From assembly GCF_030388245.1 (NCBI RefSeq), contig NZ_CP098360.1, positions 850,001-914,000 of the forward strand: 64,000 bases of DNA, read 5' to 3'. This DNA comes from Paracoccus sp. TOH. GTDB taxonomy: Bacteria; Pseudomonadota; Alphaproteobacteria; Rhodobacterales; Rhodobacteraceae. The notes under the pieces are model-generated. The model was given only the letters and a program-made list of their open reading frames with translations, searched no databases and was not told the DNA's origin. Positions 45,547 to 54,730 of the stretch are shown in pieces. The position numbers and the translations under genes are program-made. How positions within the stretch are numbered: position 1 is the stretch's first letter; the number at the start of each line of letters is the position of its first letter.

Positions 45547-45573
45547 GAAAAACCCCGGAACTTCCGGGGTTTT
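45547..45573. terminator. Bidirectional terminator between parB and grpE
   Basis: AAAAACCCCGGAA-C-TTCCGGGGTTTT: an eight-base GC-rich stem flanked by A-run and T-run on both sides serves both the plus-strand parAB and the minus-strand grpE, whose stops face each other. Confidence 0.9.
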
Positions 45574-45583
45574 CGCTTTCTGC

Positions 45584-46129
45584 TCAGCTCGCCTGGGTGG
45601 AGCTTACCCCGACCTTGGCCGGGCGCAGCAGCCGGTCATGCAGTTGGAAGCCGTTATCCATGACCTGAATGATATTGCCGGCCATGGTGCCGGGCACCGG
45701 CGCCTCGAACATGGCTTCATGCATCTGCGGGTCGAAGCGGTCGCCGATGGCCGGGGTGATGACCTTGATGCCATGCTTGGCGAAGACGTTGTTCAGCTCG
45801 CGCAGCGTCAGTTCGACGCCCTCGATCAGCGCCGCCGCCGCGGCGCGCTGCTCCTCGCCGGCGGCTTCCAGCGCCCGGCTCAGCGCGTCATGCACCGGCA
45901 GCAGGTCGCGGGCCAGCCGCGAGCCGCCATATTGCTCGGCATCGCGGCGCTCCTTGTCCGCGCGTTTGCGGGCGTTCTCGGCATCGGCCAGCGCACGCAT
46001 GAAGCGGTCGCGGTAGTCGTCCCGCTCGGCGATCAGCGCCTCGACATCGGGCGAGGGGGCCTCATCATCGGCCAGCGGGTCAATGATCTCCTCGTCCAGC
46101 GGGCTGCCGTTCGGGTTTTCCTTCGTCAT
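45584..46129 (-). CDS. grpE: Nucleotide exchange factor GrpE
   Basis: GrpE (181 residues) releases ADP from DnaK. It has the acidic N-terminus, a long helix (about residues 28-85) with ADAENARKRADKER, and the beta domain with GDRFDPQMHEAMFEAP and AGNIIQVMDNGFQLHDRLLRPAKV (in parts). It lies eight bases after hrcA, the usual heat-shock pair. The ATG at 46129 begins MTKENPNGSP. Confidence 0.95.
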   Translation of the reverse strand: MTKENPNGSPLDEEIIDPLADDEAPSPDVEALIAERDDYRDRFMRALADAENARKRADKERRDAEQYGGSRLARDLLPVHDALSRALEAAGEEQRAAAAALIEGVELTLRELNNVFAKHGIKVITPAIGDRFDPQMHEAMFEAPVPGTMAGNIIQVMDNGFQLHDRLLRPAKVGVSSTQAS

Positions 46130-46136
46130 GTCCTCA

Positions 46137-47192
46137 TCATCCTTTCCGGCCAGAGATCATCCGGCCGACAAGCTGCGCAGTATAGTCCACGATCGGCACG
46201 ATGCGGCCATAGTTCAGCCGCGTCGGACCGATGACGCCGACCGCGCCAACAATCTTTCGGTCGGCATTCATATAGGGCGAAACCACCAGAGAGGAACCGG
46301 AAAGTGAAAAAAGCTTGTTCTCGGATCCGATGAAAATGCGCACGCCTTCGCCCTGTTCCGCCAGTTCCAGGAACTCGGCGATGTCGCGCTTGCGTTCCAG
46401 GTCGTCGAACAGCGTGCGGATAAGGTCCAGATCGGCCAGTTCATCCGCCAGAAGATTGGCCCGGCCGCGCACGATCAGCCGCGGATCGCTGCTTTCGCCG
46501 TCCCACAGCGCCAGTCCCGAGGCCACCAGTTCCGCCGCGATGCTGTCCAGCCTTTGCCGGCTCGTCTCGATCTCCTGCGTCACGCTGCGGCGCAGCTCGG
46601 CCAGGGTGCGACCTTCGGTCACGGCGTTCAGGAAGTTCGCCGCCTCGCGCATCGAGCTGGCGGTCTGGCCCGGTGGCGGGGCGAACACCCGGTTCTCGAC
46701 CCGGCCGTCGGCAAAGACCAGCACCACCAGCGCCCGGTCGGGGGCAAGGCTGACGAACTCGATATGCCGCACCGGCGCCTCTTGCTTGGGCATCAACACC
46801 AGCGAGGCGCCGTGGGTCAGCGCCGACAGCGCCGTGCTGACCCGGTCCAGCATGGCGCCGGTATCGCCGCTGTCCTGGCCCAGCGTCTCGTCGATCATCT
46901 CGCGGTCGCTGGCCGAGACCGGCCCGGCCTCCATCAGCCCATCCACGAACAGCCGCAGCCCCAGCTGCGTCGGCAGCCGCCCGGCCGAGACATGCGGGTG
47001 ATCCAGCAGGCCCAGATGTTCCAGGTCCTGCATGACATTGCGGATGGTGGCGGCGCTGACCTTTTCGGTCATGTCGCGGGTCAGGGTGCGCGAGCCGACG
47101 GGCTCGCCCGTGGCCAGATAGGCTTCGACCACGCGGCGAAACACTTCGCGCGAGCGGTCGTTCAGAAGGGAAAGCAGCGGAGTTTCAGACAT
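46137..47192 (-). CDS. hrcA: Heat-inducible transcription repressor HrcA
   Basis: HrcA (351 residues) represses chaperone genes by binding CIRCE elements. The winged-helix N-domain has VEAYLATGEPVGSRTL and SAATIRNVMQDLEHLGLL; GAF-like and dimerisation parts follow. The ATG at 47192 (MSETPLLSLLND) is preferred to 47216. No CIRCE inverted repeat is visible between hrcA and the divergent rph gene, so its own control is not by an obvious local CIRCE. Confidence 0.94.
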   Translation of the reverse strand: MSETPLLSLLNDRSREVFRRVVEAYLATGEPVGSRTLTRDMTEKVSAATIRNVMQDLEHLGLLDHPHVSAGRLPTQLGLRLFVDGLMEAGPVSASDREMIDETLGQDSGDTGAMLDRVSTALSALTHGASLVLMPKQEAPVRHIEFVSLAPDRALVVLVFADGRVENRVFAPPPGQTASSMREAANFLNAVTEGRTLAELRRSVTQEIETSRQRLDSIAAELVASGLALWDGESSDPRLIVRGRANLLADELADLDLIRTLFDDLERKRDIAEFLELAEQGEGVRIFIGSENKLFSLSGSSLVVSPYMNADRKIVGAVGVIGPTRLNYGRIVPIVDYTAQLVGRMISGRKG

Positions 47193-47278
47193 CGGCGTTC
47201 TGTTGCGGGCGTTCACGGGTTGCGGTCATGGGCGTCGGACCTGTATCTGAACGGCAAAACCCCCGAAAGGAATGAATG

Positions 47279-48001
47279 ATGCGCCCCTCTGGCCGGAATT
47301 TAAGTGATATGCGCCCGATTTCAATCGAAACGGGCATCATGCGCCATGCCGAGGGTTCTTGCCTGATCTCTTGCGGCGATACCCGCGTGCTCTGCTCGGC
47401 CACCATCGAGGACAAGGCGCCGCCTTTCCTCAAGGGCTCGGGGCAGGGCTGGGTCACGGCGGAATACGGTATGCTGCCGCGGGCCACCAACAGCCGCAAC
47501 CGGCGTGAGGCCGCGGCGGGCAAGCAATCCGGCCGCACGCAGGAGATCCAGCGCCTGATCGGCCGCGCCTTGCGCGCCGGCGTCGACCGCCGCGCCCTGG
47601 GCGAGCGGCAGATCGTCATCGACTGCGACGTGATTCAGGCCGATGGCGGCACCCGCTGCGCCGCGATCACCGGTGGCTGGGTGGCGCTGCGGCTGGCGGT
47701 GAACAAGCTGCTGCAGGCCGGCATCGTCACCAGCGACCCGATCATGGACCACGTCGCCGCGGTGTCCTGCGGCATCTATGCCGGCCAGCCGATCCTGGAT
47801 CTGGACTATGCCGAGGACAGCGAGGCCGGCACCGACGGCAATTTCATCATGACCGGGGCAGGGCGGCTGATCGAGGTGCAGATGTCGGCCGAGGGCGCCA
47901 CCTTCTCGCGCCCCGAGATGAACCAGCTGCTCGATCTGGCCGAATCCGGCATCGCCGAGCTGGTCCGGGCCCAGAACGAGGCCATGGCATGCGCAAGCTG
48001 A
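47279..48001 (+). CDS. rph: Ribonuclease PH
   Basis: RNase PH (240 residues) trims tRNA 3' ends phosphorolytically. [19 protein letters not shown] opens the protein, [16 protein letters not shown] and [17 protein letters not shown] are conserved blocks and [15 protein letters not shown] follows. The start is ATG 47279, or ATG 47276 one codon earlier. Divergent from hrcA. Its 3' end overlaps rdgB by 13 bases. Confidence 0.95.
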   Translation: MRPSGRNLSDMRPISIETGIMRHAEGSCLISCGDTRVLCSATIEDKAPPFLKGSGQGWVTAEYGMLPRATNSRNRREAAAGKQSGRTQEIQRLIGRALRAGVDRRALGERQIVIDCDVIQADGGTRCAAITGGWVALRLAVNKLLQAGIVTSDPIMDHVAAVSCGIYAGQPILDLDYAEDSEAGTDGNFIMTGAGRLIEVQMSAEGATFSRPEMNQLLDLAESGIAELVRAQNEAMACAS

Positions 48002-48594
48002 CCGAAAGGAAACTGCTGGTCGCCACCCATAACCAAGGCAAGCTGGACGAGATCCGCGCCATGATGGCCCCGCATGGCATCGAGGTCACCTCGGCCGGCG
48101 AGATGGGCCTGCCCGAGCCGCCCGAGACCGAGTCGAGCTTCATCGGCAATGCCCGCATCAAGGCCCGCGCCGCCATGCAGGCCACCGGCCTGGCGGTGCT
48201 GGCCGATGACAGCGGCATCACCGTGGACGGGCTGGACGGCGCGCCCGGCGTCTATACCGCCGACTGGGCCGAGACCCCGCAGGGCCGCGACTTCATGCAG
48301 GCCATGACCCGCACCTGGCGCGAGCTGGACGAGCGCGGCGTGCCCGAGCCGCGCACCGCCCAGTTCCGCGCCACCCTGATCCTGCTCTGGCCCGACGGCC
48401 ACGAGGAGATCTTCGAGGGCGTGGCGCCCGGCCACCTGGTCTGGCCGCCGCGCGGGCAGCAGGGCCATGGCTACGACCCGATCTTCGTGCCCGAGGGCCA
48501 TGACGTGACCTATGCCGAGATGGCGCCCGAGCGGAAGAACGCCATCAGCCACCGCGCCCGCGCCTTCCGCAAGCTGGAGGCGCTGTTTGCGTAG
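47989..48594 (+). CDS. rdgB: XTP/dITP diphosphatase (non-canonical purine NTP pyrophosphatase)
   Basis: RdgB (201 residues) hydrolyses ITP, dITP and XTP to keep deaminated purines out of nucleic acids. [16 protein letters not shown] at the N-terminus and [21 protein letters not shown] (in parts) are signature blocks, with [11 protein letters not shown] near the C-terminus. It overlaps rph and, at its end, the RidA-family gene. Confidence 0.95.
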   Translation: MRKLTERKLLVATHNQGKLDEIRAMMAPHGIEVTSAGEMGLPEPPETESSFIGNARIKARAAMQATGLAVLADDSGITVDGLDGAPGVYTADWAETPQGRDFMQAMTRTWRELDERGVPEPRTAQFRATLILLWPDGHEEIFEGVAPGHLVWPPRGQQGHGYDPIFVPEGHDVTYAEMAPERKNAISHRARAFRKLEALFA

Positions 48595-48961
48595 GATCTC
48601 GACCGGATCGCCCTTCGAATCGGCGCTCGGCTACAGCCGCGCGGTGGTGAAGGGGCCGTGGTGCTTCGTCTCGGGCACCACCGGTTACGATTACGCGGCG
48701 ATGGCGATGCCCGACAGCGCCGCCGATCAGGCGCGCAACGCCTTCGCCACCATCTTCGCCACCCTGGCCGAGGCCGGATTCGCACCCGCCGACATCGTGC
48801 GGGTGCAGTACACCATCACCGACCCGGCGATCCTCGACGCGATCACGCCGGTTCTGGGCGAGGCGATGAAAGATGCGTTACCGGCCGCCACCATGGTTGT
48901 GGCCGGGCTGATCAGACCCGAGATGAAGATCGAAATCGAAGTCACCGCGCTGAAGGAATGA
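48587..48961 (+). CDS. RidA family protein
   Basis: A 124-residue RidA (YjgF) family protein. Landmarks are FESALGYSRAVVKGPWCFVSGTTG (in parts), AFATIFATLAEAGFAPADIVRV, and the C-terminal AATMVVAGLIRPEMKIEIEVTAL; the conserved Arg of the imine-binding site is probably the R in LIRPE. RidA proteins hydrolyse reactive enamine/imine intermediates; some relatives do not. The start seems to be TTG at 48587, six bases after GGAGG, overlapping the rdgB end. The next in-frame ATG is far inside. Confidence 0.8.
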   Translation: MRRISTGSPFESALGYSRAVVKGPWCFVSGTTGYDYAAMAMPDSAADQARNAFATIFATLAEAGFAPADIVRVQYTITDPAILDAITPVLGEAMKDALPAATMVVAGLIRPEMKIEIEVTALKE

Positions 48962-50166
48962 CCCTGGACCTGCCAGCCGCCCCCCCGCCGGACCCGGCCA
49001 CCGGCCCCAGCCTGTCCGACGACTGGCGGGCCGGGGGCTTCGCGCTTTACGTCCATTGGCCCTTCTGCGCCGCGAAATGCCCCTATTGCGATTTCAACAG
49101 CCATGTTACCGCCAGCATCGACCAGCCGCGCTGGCTGGCCGCCTATCGCGCCGAGATCGCCCGGCTGGGCCGCGAACTGCCCGGCCGGGTGTTGAACAGC
49201 ATCTTCTTCGGCGGCGGCACCCCCAGCCTGATGGCGCCGGAAACCGTGGCCGGGGTGATCGAGGCCGCCCGCGCCGCCTGGCCCTTTGCCAATGACATCG
49301 AGATCACCCTGGAGGCCAACCCGACCAGCGTCGAGACGGGCCGTTTCCGCGCCTATGCCGACGGCGGGGTGAACCGCGTCTCGATGGGCGTGCAGGCGCT
49401 GAACGACGATGACCTGCGCCGGCTCGGGCGGATGCATTCGGCGGCCGAGGCCCGCGCCGCCTTCGACATCGCCCGCGACTGTTTCGCGCGCGTGAGCTTC
49501 GACCTGATCTATGCCCGCCAGGACCAGGACCGCGCCCATTGGCGGCGCGAGCTCAGCCAGGCGCTCGGCATGGCGGTCGATCACCTCTCGGCCTATCAGC
49601 TCACCATCGAGCCGGGCACCGCCTTCGGCGCCCGGCACGCCAAGGGCGGGCTGAAAGGCCTGCCCGACGACGACCTGTCCGCCGACCTGTATCTGGACAC
49701 GCAAGAGATCTGCGCCACGGCCGGGATGCCAGCCTATGAGGTTTCGAACCACGCCCGGCCCGGGGCGGAAAGCCGGCACAACCTGGTCTATTGGCGGCAG
49801 GGGGACTGGGCGGCGGTGGGGCCGGGGGCGCATGGCCGGCTGACGCTGGCCTCGGGCCGCTGGGCGACCGAGGCGCATCCGGCGCCGGGCGCCTGGCTGG
49901 ACGCCGTCGAGAGCCGCGGCCATGGCGACAGCCGGCGCGAATTGCTCGACCTGCCCGACCGGGCGCTGGAATATCTGCTGATGTCCATGCGGCTGGCCGA
50001 GGGCATGGAGATCGCCCGCTATCTCGCCCATGGCGCCCGGCTGCCGCGGCAGAGGGTCGAGGACCTGGCCGGGCTCGGCCTCGTGACCCTGGGGCCCGAG
50101 CGGCTGGCGGCGACGGCGGCCGGGCGCCCGGTGTTGAACGGTATCCTGCGTGAACTGGCGGAATAA
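48958..50166 (+). CDS. hemW: Radical SAM heme chaperone HemW
   Basis: HemW (402 residues) is a radical-SAM family protein related to coproporphyrinogen dehydrogenase that binds heme and delivers it to respiratory proteins. The cluster motif is PFCAAKCPYCDFNSH (CxxxCxxC), followed by FFGGGTPSLM and SMGVQALNDDDL. Its ATG overlaps the ridA-like stop (ATGA). The length and the lack of HemN-type extra N-terminal residues support HemW. Confidence 0.9.
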   Translation: MTLDLPAAPPPDPATGPSLSDDWRAGGFALYVHWPFCAAKCPYCDFNSHVTASIDQPRWLAAYRAEIARLGRELPGRVLNSIFFGGGTPSLMAPETVAGVIEAARAAWPFANDIEITLEANPTSVETGRFRAYADGGVNRVSMGVQALNDDDLRRLGRMHSAAEARAAFDIARDCFARVSFDLIYARQDQDRAHWRRELSQALGMAVDHLSAYQLTIEPGTAFGARHAKGGLKGLPDDDLSADLYLDTQEICATAGMPAYEVSNHARPGAESRHNLVYWRQGDWAAVGPGAHGRLTLASGRWATEAHPAPGAWLDAVESRGHGDSRRELLDLPDRALEYLLMSMRLAEGMEIARYLAHGARLPRQRVEDLAGLGLVTLGPERLAATAAGRPVLNGILRELAE

Positions 50167-50170
50167 CAAG

Positions 50171-50524
50171 ATGCGTTACCTTTGGCTCGCCACCGGCTGG
50201 CTGACCCTGTCGGTGGGGGTGATCGGGGTCTTCCTGCCGGTCATGCCCACCGTGCCCTTCCTGCTGGTCGCGGTCTGGGCCTTCGCCCGCTCCTCGCCGC
50301 GACTCGGGGCGCGGATCATGCGGCATCCGAAATTCGGCCCGCCGATCCGGGCCTGGCGCAAGGGTGGCATCATCAGCCGCACCGCCAAGATCTGGGCGGT
50401 CGGCGCCATGGCCTGCGGCGTCGGCTGGACGATCCTGCTGGGCCTTGATCCGCGGCTCATCGCCGTGCAGGCGGCGGCCTGCACCGCCGTCGGCATCTGG
50501 CTGGTCAGCCGTCCCGAAGCCTGA
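50171..50524 (+). CDS. YbaN family (DUF454) inner-membrane protein
   Basis: A 117-residue membrane protein: [27 protein letters not shown], with the PVxPTVPF signature of DUF454, then [19 protein letters not shown], and two C-terminal hydrophobic segments. The family function is unknown. It starts at ATG 50171, four bases after hemW. Confidence 0.85.
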   Translation: MRYLWLATGWLTLSVGVIGVFLPVMPTVPFLLVAVWAFARSSPRLGARIMRHPKFGPPIRAWRKGGIISRTAKIWAVGAMACGVGWTILLGLDPRLIAVQAAACTAVGIWLVSRPEA

Positions 50525-50640
50525 CCCGCCGGGGCCGGCAGCGGCGCGGCGGACAGCGATTACAACCTTTTGCCCACTTGCGGGCGACCGGCCATGGCGC
50601 GAACCTCGCCCCATCTAGGTTCGCGGGGAGGATTAGGACC

Positions 50641-51225
50641 ATGGTTGATACCTCTGGGGTGAAGATTCATCCTGCCGTCGATAACGGCATCAAGCCGGCG
50701 CAGCCCGGGTTTTCCGGCGGCACGCTGCATTGCAAATGCGCCTCGAACCCGGTTCGGGTCGCGGTGCGGGCGCAGACCGCGCATAATCACGTCTGCGGCT
50801 GCACCAAGTGCTGGAAGCCGGACGGCGCGATCTTCTCGCAGGTGGCGGTGGTCGGCCGCGACGCGGTCGAGGTGCTGGAAGGCGCCGGCAAGCTGGAGAT
50901 CGTCAATGCCGAGGCGCCGATCCAGCGCCATCGCTGCAAGGATTGCGGCGTGCACATGTATGGCCGCATCGAGAACAAGGACCATCCCTTCTACGGGCTG
51001 GATTTCGTCCATACCGAACTGTCGGACGAGAATGGCTGGTCGGCGCCGGAATTCGCCGCCTTCGTCAGCTCGGTGATCGAATCGGGTGTCGATCCCAGCC
51101 GCATGGACGGCATCCGCGCCCGCCTGCGCGAACTGGGGCTCGAGCCCTACGATGCCCTGTCGCCGCCGCTGATGGACGCCATCGCGACGCATATCGCCAA
51201 GCGATCTGGCGCATTGCCGGCTTGA
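50641..51225 (+). CDS. gfa: S-(hydroxymethyl)glutathione synthase (glutathione-dependent formaldehyde-activating enzyme)
   Basis: Gfa (194 residues, the length known in Paracoccus) speeds the condensation of formaldehyde with glutathione. The zinc ligands are seen in [20 protein letters not shown] and [10 protein letters not shown]. It is the first gene of a formaldehyde oxidation group followed by flhA. The ATG at 50641 has a GGGAGGA ribosome site; upstream in-frame sequence (from 50578) is not family-like. Confidence 0.95.
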   Translation: MVDTSGVKIHPAVDNGIKPAQPGFSGGTLHCKCASNPVRVAVRAQTAHNHVCGCTKCWKPDGAIFSQVAVVGRDAVEVLEGAGKLEIVNAEAPIQRHRCKDCGVHMYGRIENKDHPFYGLDFVHTELSDENGWSAPEFAAFVSSVIESGVDPSRMDGIRARLRELGLEPYDALSPPLMDAIATHIAKRSGALPA

Positions 51226-51255
51226 CCGGGACCGCCTCGGCAGGGATCAACTTCG

Positions 51256-51275
51256 GGGGCCGGTTTACCGGCCCC
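51256..51275. repeat. GC-rich hairpin between gfa and flhA
   Basis: GGGGCCGGT and ACCGGCCCC form a perfect nine-base stem around TT, 31 bases after the gfa stop. No T-tract follows, so it is more likely an mRNA stabiliser or attenuator than a strong terminator. Confidence 0.55.
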
Positions 51276-51344
51276 TGTGCCATGAGACGACTGTGACATG
51301 AGAAGACCAAGGCCGTCGCGGCCCATATGCAAGGAGAGCAAGCC

Positions 51345-52472
<1,128 letters not shown>

Positions 52473-52547
52473 TCGTAAAGGCCTGCTTAGTTAAAAGGAC
52501 GGCGGGGGCGGGCGACCGTGCCCGCCGTCAACATGAAAGGACCGATC

Positions 52548-53186
52548 ATGGCAAAGCATTTCCACCTGGACGACGATGACGACGACGATGACGACGAGCG
52601 CCGCCAGGAGGGCCAGAAGGACGAGGGGCTCGGCCTGCCCGAGGGGGACAAGATCGGCAAGCTCTATTTCAAGTCGCGCACGGTGATCGTCGCCGGGCCG
52701 ATCACCGACAAGCTGGCGCAGCGCACCGTGGCGCATCTGCTGGCCCTGGCCGAGGACAGCGACGCCCCGATCAACATGCTGATCTCCTCGCCCGGCGGCC
52801 ATGTCGAATCCGGCGACATGATCCATGACGTGATCAAGTTCATCCGTCCGACCGTGCGCACCATCGGTTCGGGCTGGGTCGCCTCGGCCGGGGCGCTGAT
52901 CTTCGTCGGCGCTGAGAAGGAAAACCGCTACTGCCTGCCCAACACCCGCTTCCTGATCCACCAGCCCTCGGGCGGGATCGGCGGCACTTCGACCGACATG
53001 ATGATCCAGGCCGAACAGGTCCGGCTGATGCGCGACCGGCTGAACCAGATCTTCGCCGAGGCCACCGGCCAGAGCGTCGAGCGGATCGAGAAGGACACCC
53101 AGCGCGACTTCTGGCTGAACACGCAGGAGGCGCTGGATTACGGCCTGCTGGGCAAGGTCATCCGCTCGGTGGACGAGCTGAAATGA
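52548..53186 (+). CDS. ClpP-like serine protease with an N-terminal poly-Asp tract
   Basis: A 212-residue protein whose core resembles ClpP: ISSPGGHVESGDMIHDVIKF, the nucleophile region GSGWVASAGALIFVG (Ser in ASAG), RFLIHQPSGG (His), and DFWLNTQEALDYGL (Asp). The region before it is unusual: MAKHFHL is followed by nine consecutive Asp codons and then ERRQEGQKDEG. A normal ClpP pro-peptide lacks this. It may be an accessory ClpP paralogue. No clpX follows. It sits between flhA and fghA genes, in the same direction. ATG 52548 is preceded by AAAGGACC. Confidence 0.82.
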   Translation: MAKHFHLDDDDDDDDDERRQEGQKDEGLGLPEGDKIGKLYFKSRTVIVAGPITDKLAQRTVAHLLALAEDSDAPINMLISSPGGHVESGDMIHDVIKFIRPTVRTIGSGWVASAGALIFVGAEKENRYCLPNTRFLIHQPSGGIGGTSTDMMIQAEQVRLMRDRLNQIFAEATGQSVERIEKDTQRDFWLNTQEALDYGLLGKVIRSVDELK

Positions 53187-53199
53187 CGGGCCTGCGCTG

Positions 53200-53718
53200 A
53201 TGGGGGGCGGGACAGGCACCCTGATCCGTCCCGCCACGCCTTCCGACCACGAGGCGATCTGGACGATCCTGGAACCCGTCTATCGTGCGGGCGAGACCTA
53301 TTGCATCCCCCCCGACATCGCGCGGGACGAGGCGCTGGCCGACTGGTTCGCCGCGCCCTTCACCGTCTTCGTGGCCGAGTTGGACGGCCGGGTGCTGGGC
53401 ACCAGCCATGTCGGCCGGAACCGCCCCGGCCCGGCGGCGCATGTCGCCAATGCCAGCTTCGCCACCCATCCCGACGCGCGCGGCCGCGGCATTGCCGGGC
53501 GGCTGGTCGCCCATGCCAAGGACTGGGCGCGGGCGCAGGGTTTCCGGGCGATGCAGTTCAATTTCGTCGTCTCGACCAATGCCGATGCCGTTCATTCGTG
53601 GCAGAAGGCCGGTTTCGATATTGTCGGCCGGCTGCCCGGCGCGTTTCTTCACCCCAGGCATGGCTATGTCGATGCGCTGGTCATGTTCCACGATCTGACG
53701 AAAGGGAATGAGCCATGA
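53200..53718 (+). CDS. GNAT-family N-acetyltransferase
   Basis: A 172-residue acetyltransferase: LIRPATPSDHEAIWTIL opens the fold, and the acetyl-CoA loop is DARGRGIAGRLVAHA. The acceptor is unknown. It starts 14 bases after the ClpP-like gene and its stop overlaps fghA (ATGA), so it is translated within the formaldehyde operon. Whether it has any role in C1 metabolism cannot be judged from sequence. Confidence 0.85.
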   Translation: MGGGTGTLIRPATPSDHEAIWTILEPVYRAGETYCIPPDIARDEALADWFAAPFTVFVAELDGRVLGTSHVGRNRPGPAAHVANASFATHPDARGRGIAGRLVAHAKDWARAQGFRAMQFNFVVSTNADAVHSWQKAGFDIVGRLPGAFLHPRHGYVDALVMFHDLTKGNEP

Positions 53719-54554
53719 GTCTGGCCTATGAGACCGTATCCGAGAACCGCAGCTTCGGCGGCATGCAGGGCGTCTATCGCCACCAGTCGCAGGCCACCGG
53801 CACGCCGATGACCTTCGCCGTCTACCTGCCGCCGCAGGCCGAACACGGCAAGGTGCCGGTGCTGTGGTACCTGTCCGGCCTGACCTGCACGCATGAGAAC
53901 GCCATGACCAAGGCCGGCGCGCAGGAATGGGCGGCGGAATACGGCATCGCGCTGATCTTTCCCGACACCTCGCCGCGCGGCGAGGGCGTGGCCAATGACG
54001 AGGCTTACGACCTCGGCCAGGGCGCCGGCTTCTATGTCGATGCGACCGAGGCGCCCTGGGCGCCGCATTTCCGCATGTGGCATTACATCACCCACGAGTT
54101 GCCCGAGCTGGTCTTCACCAATTTCCCGCTGGACCGCGACGCGCAGGGCATCACTGGCCATTCCATGGGCGGCCATGGCGCGCTGACCATCGCCATGACC
54201 TTCCCGGAACGCTACCGCTCGGTCTCGGCCTTCTCTCCGATCGCCAATCCGACCGAATCCGACTGGGGTCGCAAGCAGTTCCAGGCCTATCTGGGCGCCG
54301 ACCGCTCGGCCTGGGAAAAGCACGATTCGACGCTGCTGATGCGCGAGAAGGGCTATCCGGGCGAGGTGCTGGTCGACCAGGGCGCCAATGATCAGTTCCT
54401 GGACCTGCTGAAGCCCGAATCCCTGGCCCATGCCATGGCCGAGCGTCGCCAGCCCGGCGAATTCCGCATGCATCAGGGCTATGACCACAGCTATTTCTTC
54501 GTGCAGACCTTCATGGCCGACCACCTGCGCTGGCACGCCGAGCGGCTGGCCTGA
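53715..54554 (+). CDS. fghA: S-formylglutathione hydrolase
   Basis: FghA (279 residues) is an esterase-D-type serine hydrolase that splits S-formylglutathione into formate and glutathione. The nucleophile elbow is ITGHSMGGHGALT (Ser in GHSMG); the catalytic Asp is in VDQGANDQFL and the His in GYDHSYFF. LSGLTCTHENAMTKAGAQ is the substrate region. It completes the gfa-flhA-fghA route to formate. Confidence 0.96.
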   Translation: MSLAYETVSENRSFGGMQGVYRHQSQATGTPMTFAVYLPPQAEHGKVPVLWYLSGLTCTHENAMTKAGAQEWAAEYGIALIFPDTSPRGEGVANDEAYDLGQGAGFYVDATEAPWAPHFRMWHYITHELPELVFTNFPLDRDAQGITGHSMGGHGALTIAMTFPERYRSVSAFSPIANPTESDWGRKQFQAYLGADRSAWEKHDSTLLMREKGYPGEVLVDQGANDQFLDLLKPESLAHAMAERRQPGEFRMHQGYDHSYFFVQTFMADHLRWHAERLA

Positions 54555-54559
54555 CCGGC

Positions 54560-54586
54560 TGGGGTCGATCCGGGTGATCGACCCCA
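54560..54586. terminator. Hairpin after fghA
   Basis: TGGGGTCGATC and GATCGACCCCA form an 11-base perfect stem around CGGGT, five bases after the fghA stop. It lacks a T-run but is the only structure between fghA and the xoxF leader, so it probably ends or attenuates the upstream transcript. Confidence 0.5.
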
Positions 54587-54730
54587 TACCAATTGCCGAT
54601 TTTCCCTAATACTTTCGTCTCAGCACCCGATCGCGCTCGTTGACGCAAATGCGGTCGGGTCCGAACCTTCCGACATGAAGGTGCGGGCGTGCGAGGAGTG
54701 GCGCCAGCACCGATATGGGAGGGAAAATCC

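Noticed and set aside
47193..47278. CIRCE element before hrcA
   Set aside because: No TTAGCACTC-N9-GAGTGCTAA type repeat can be found in this gap.
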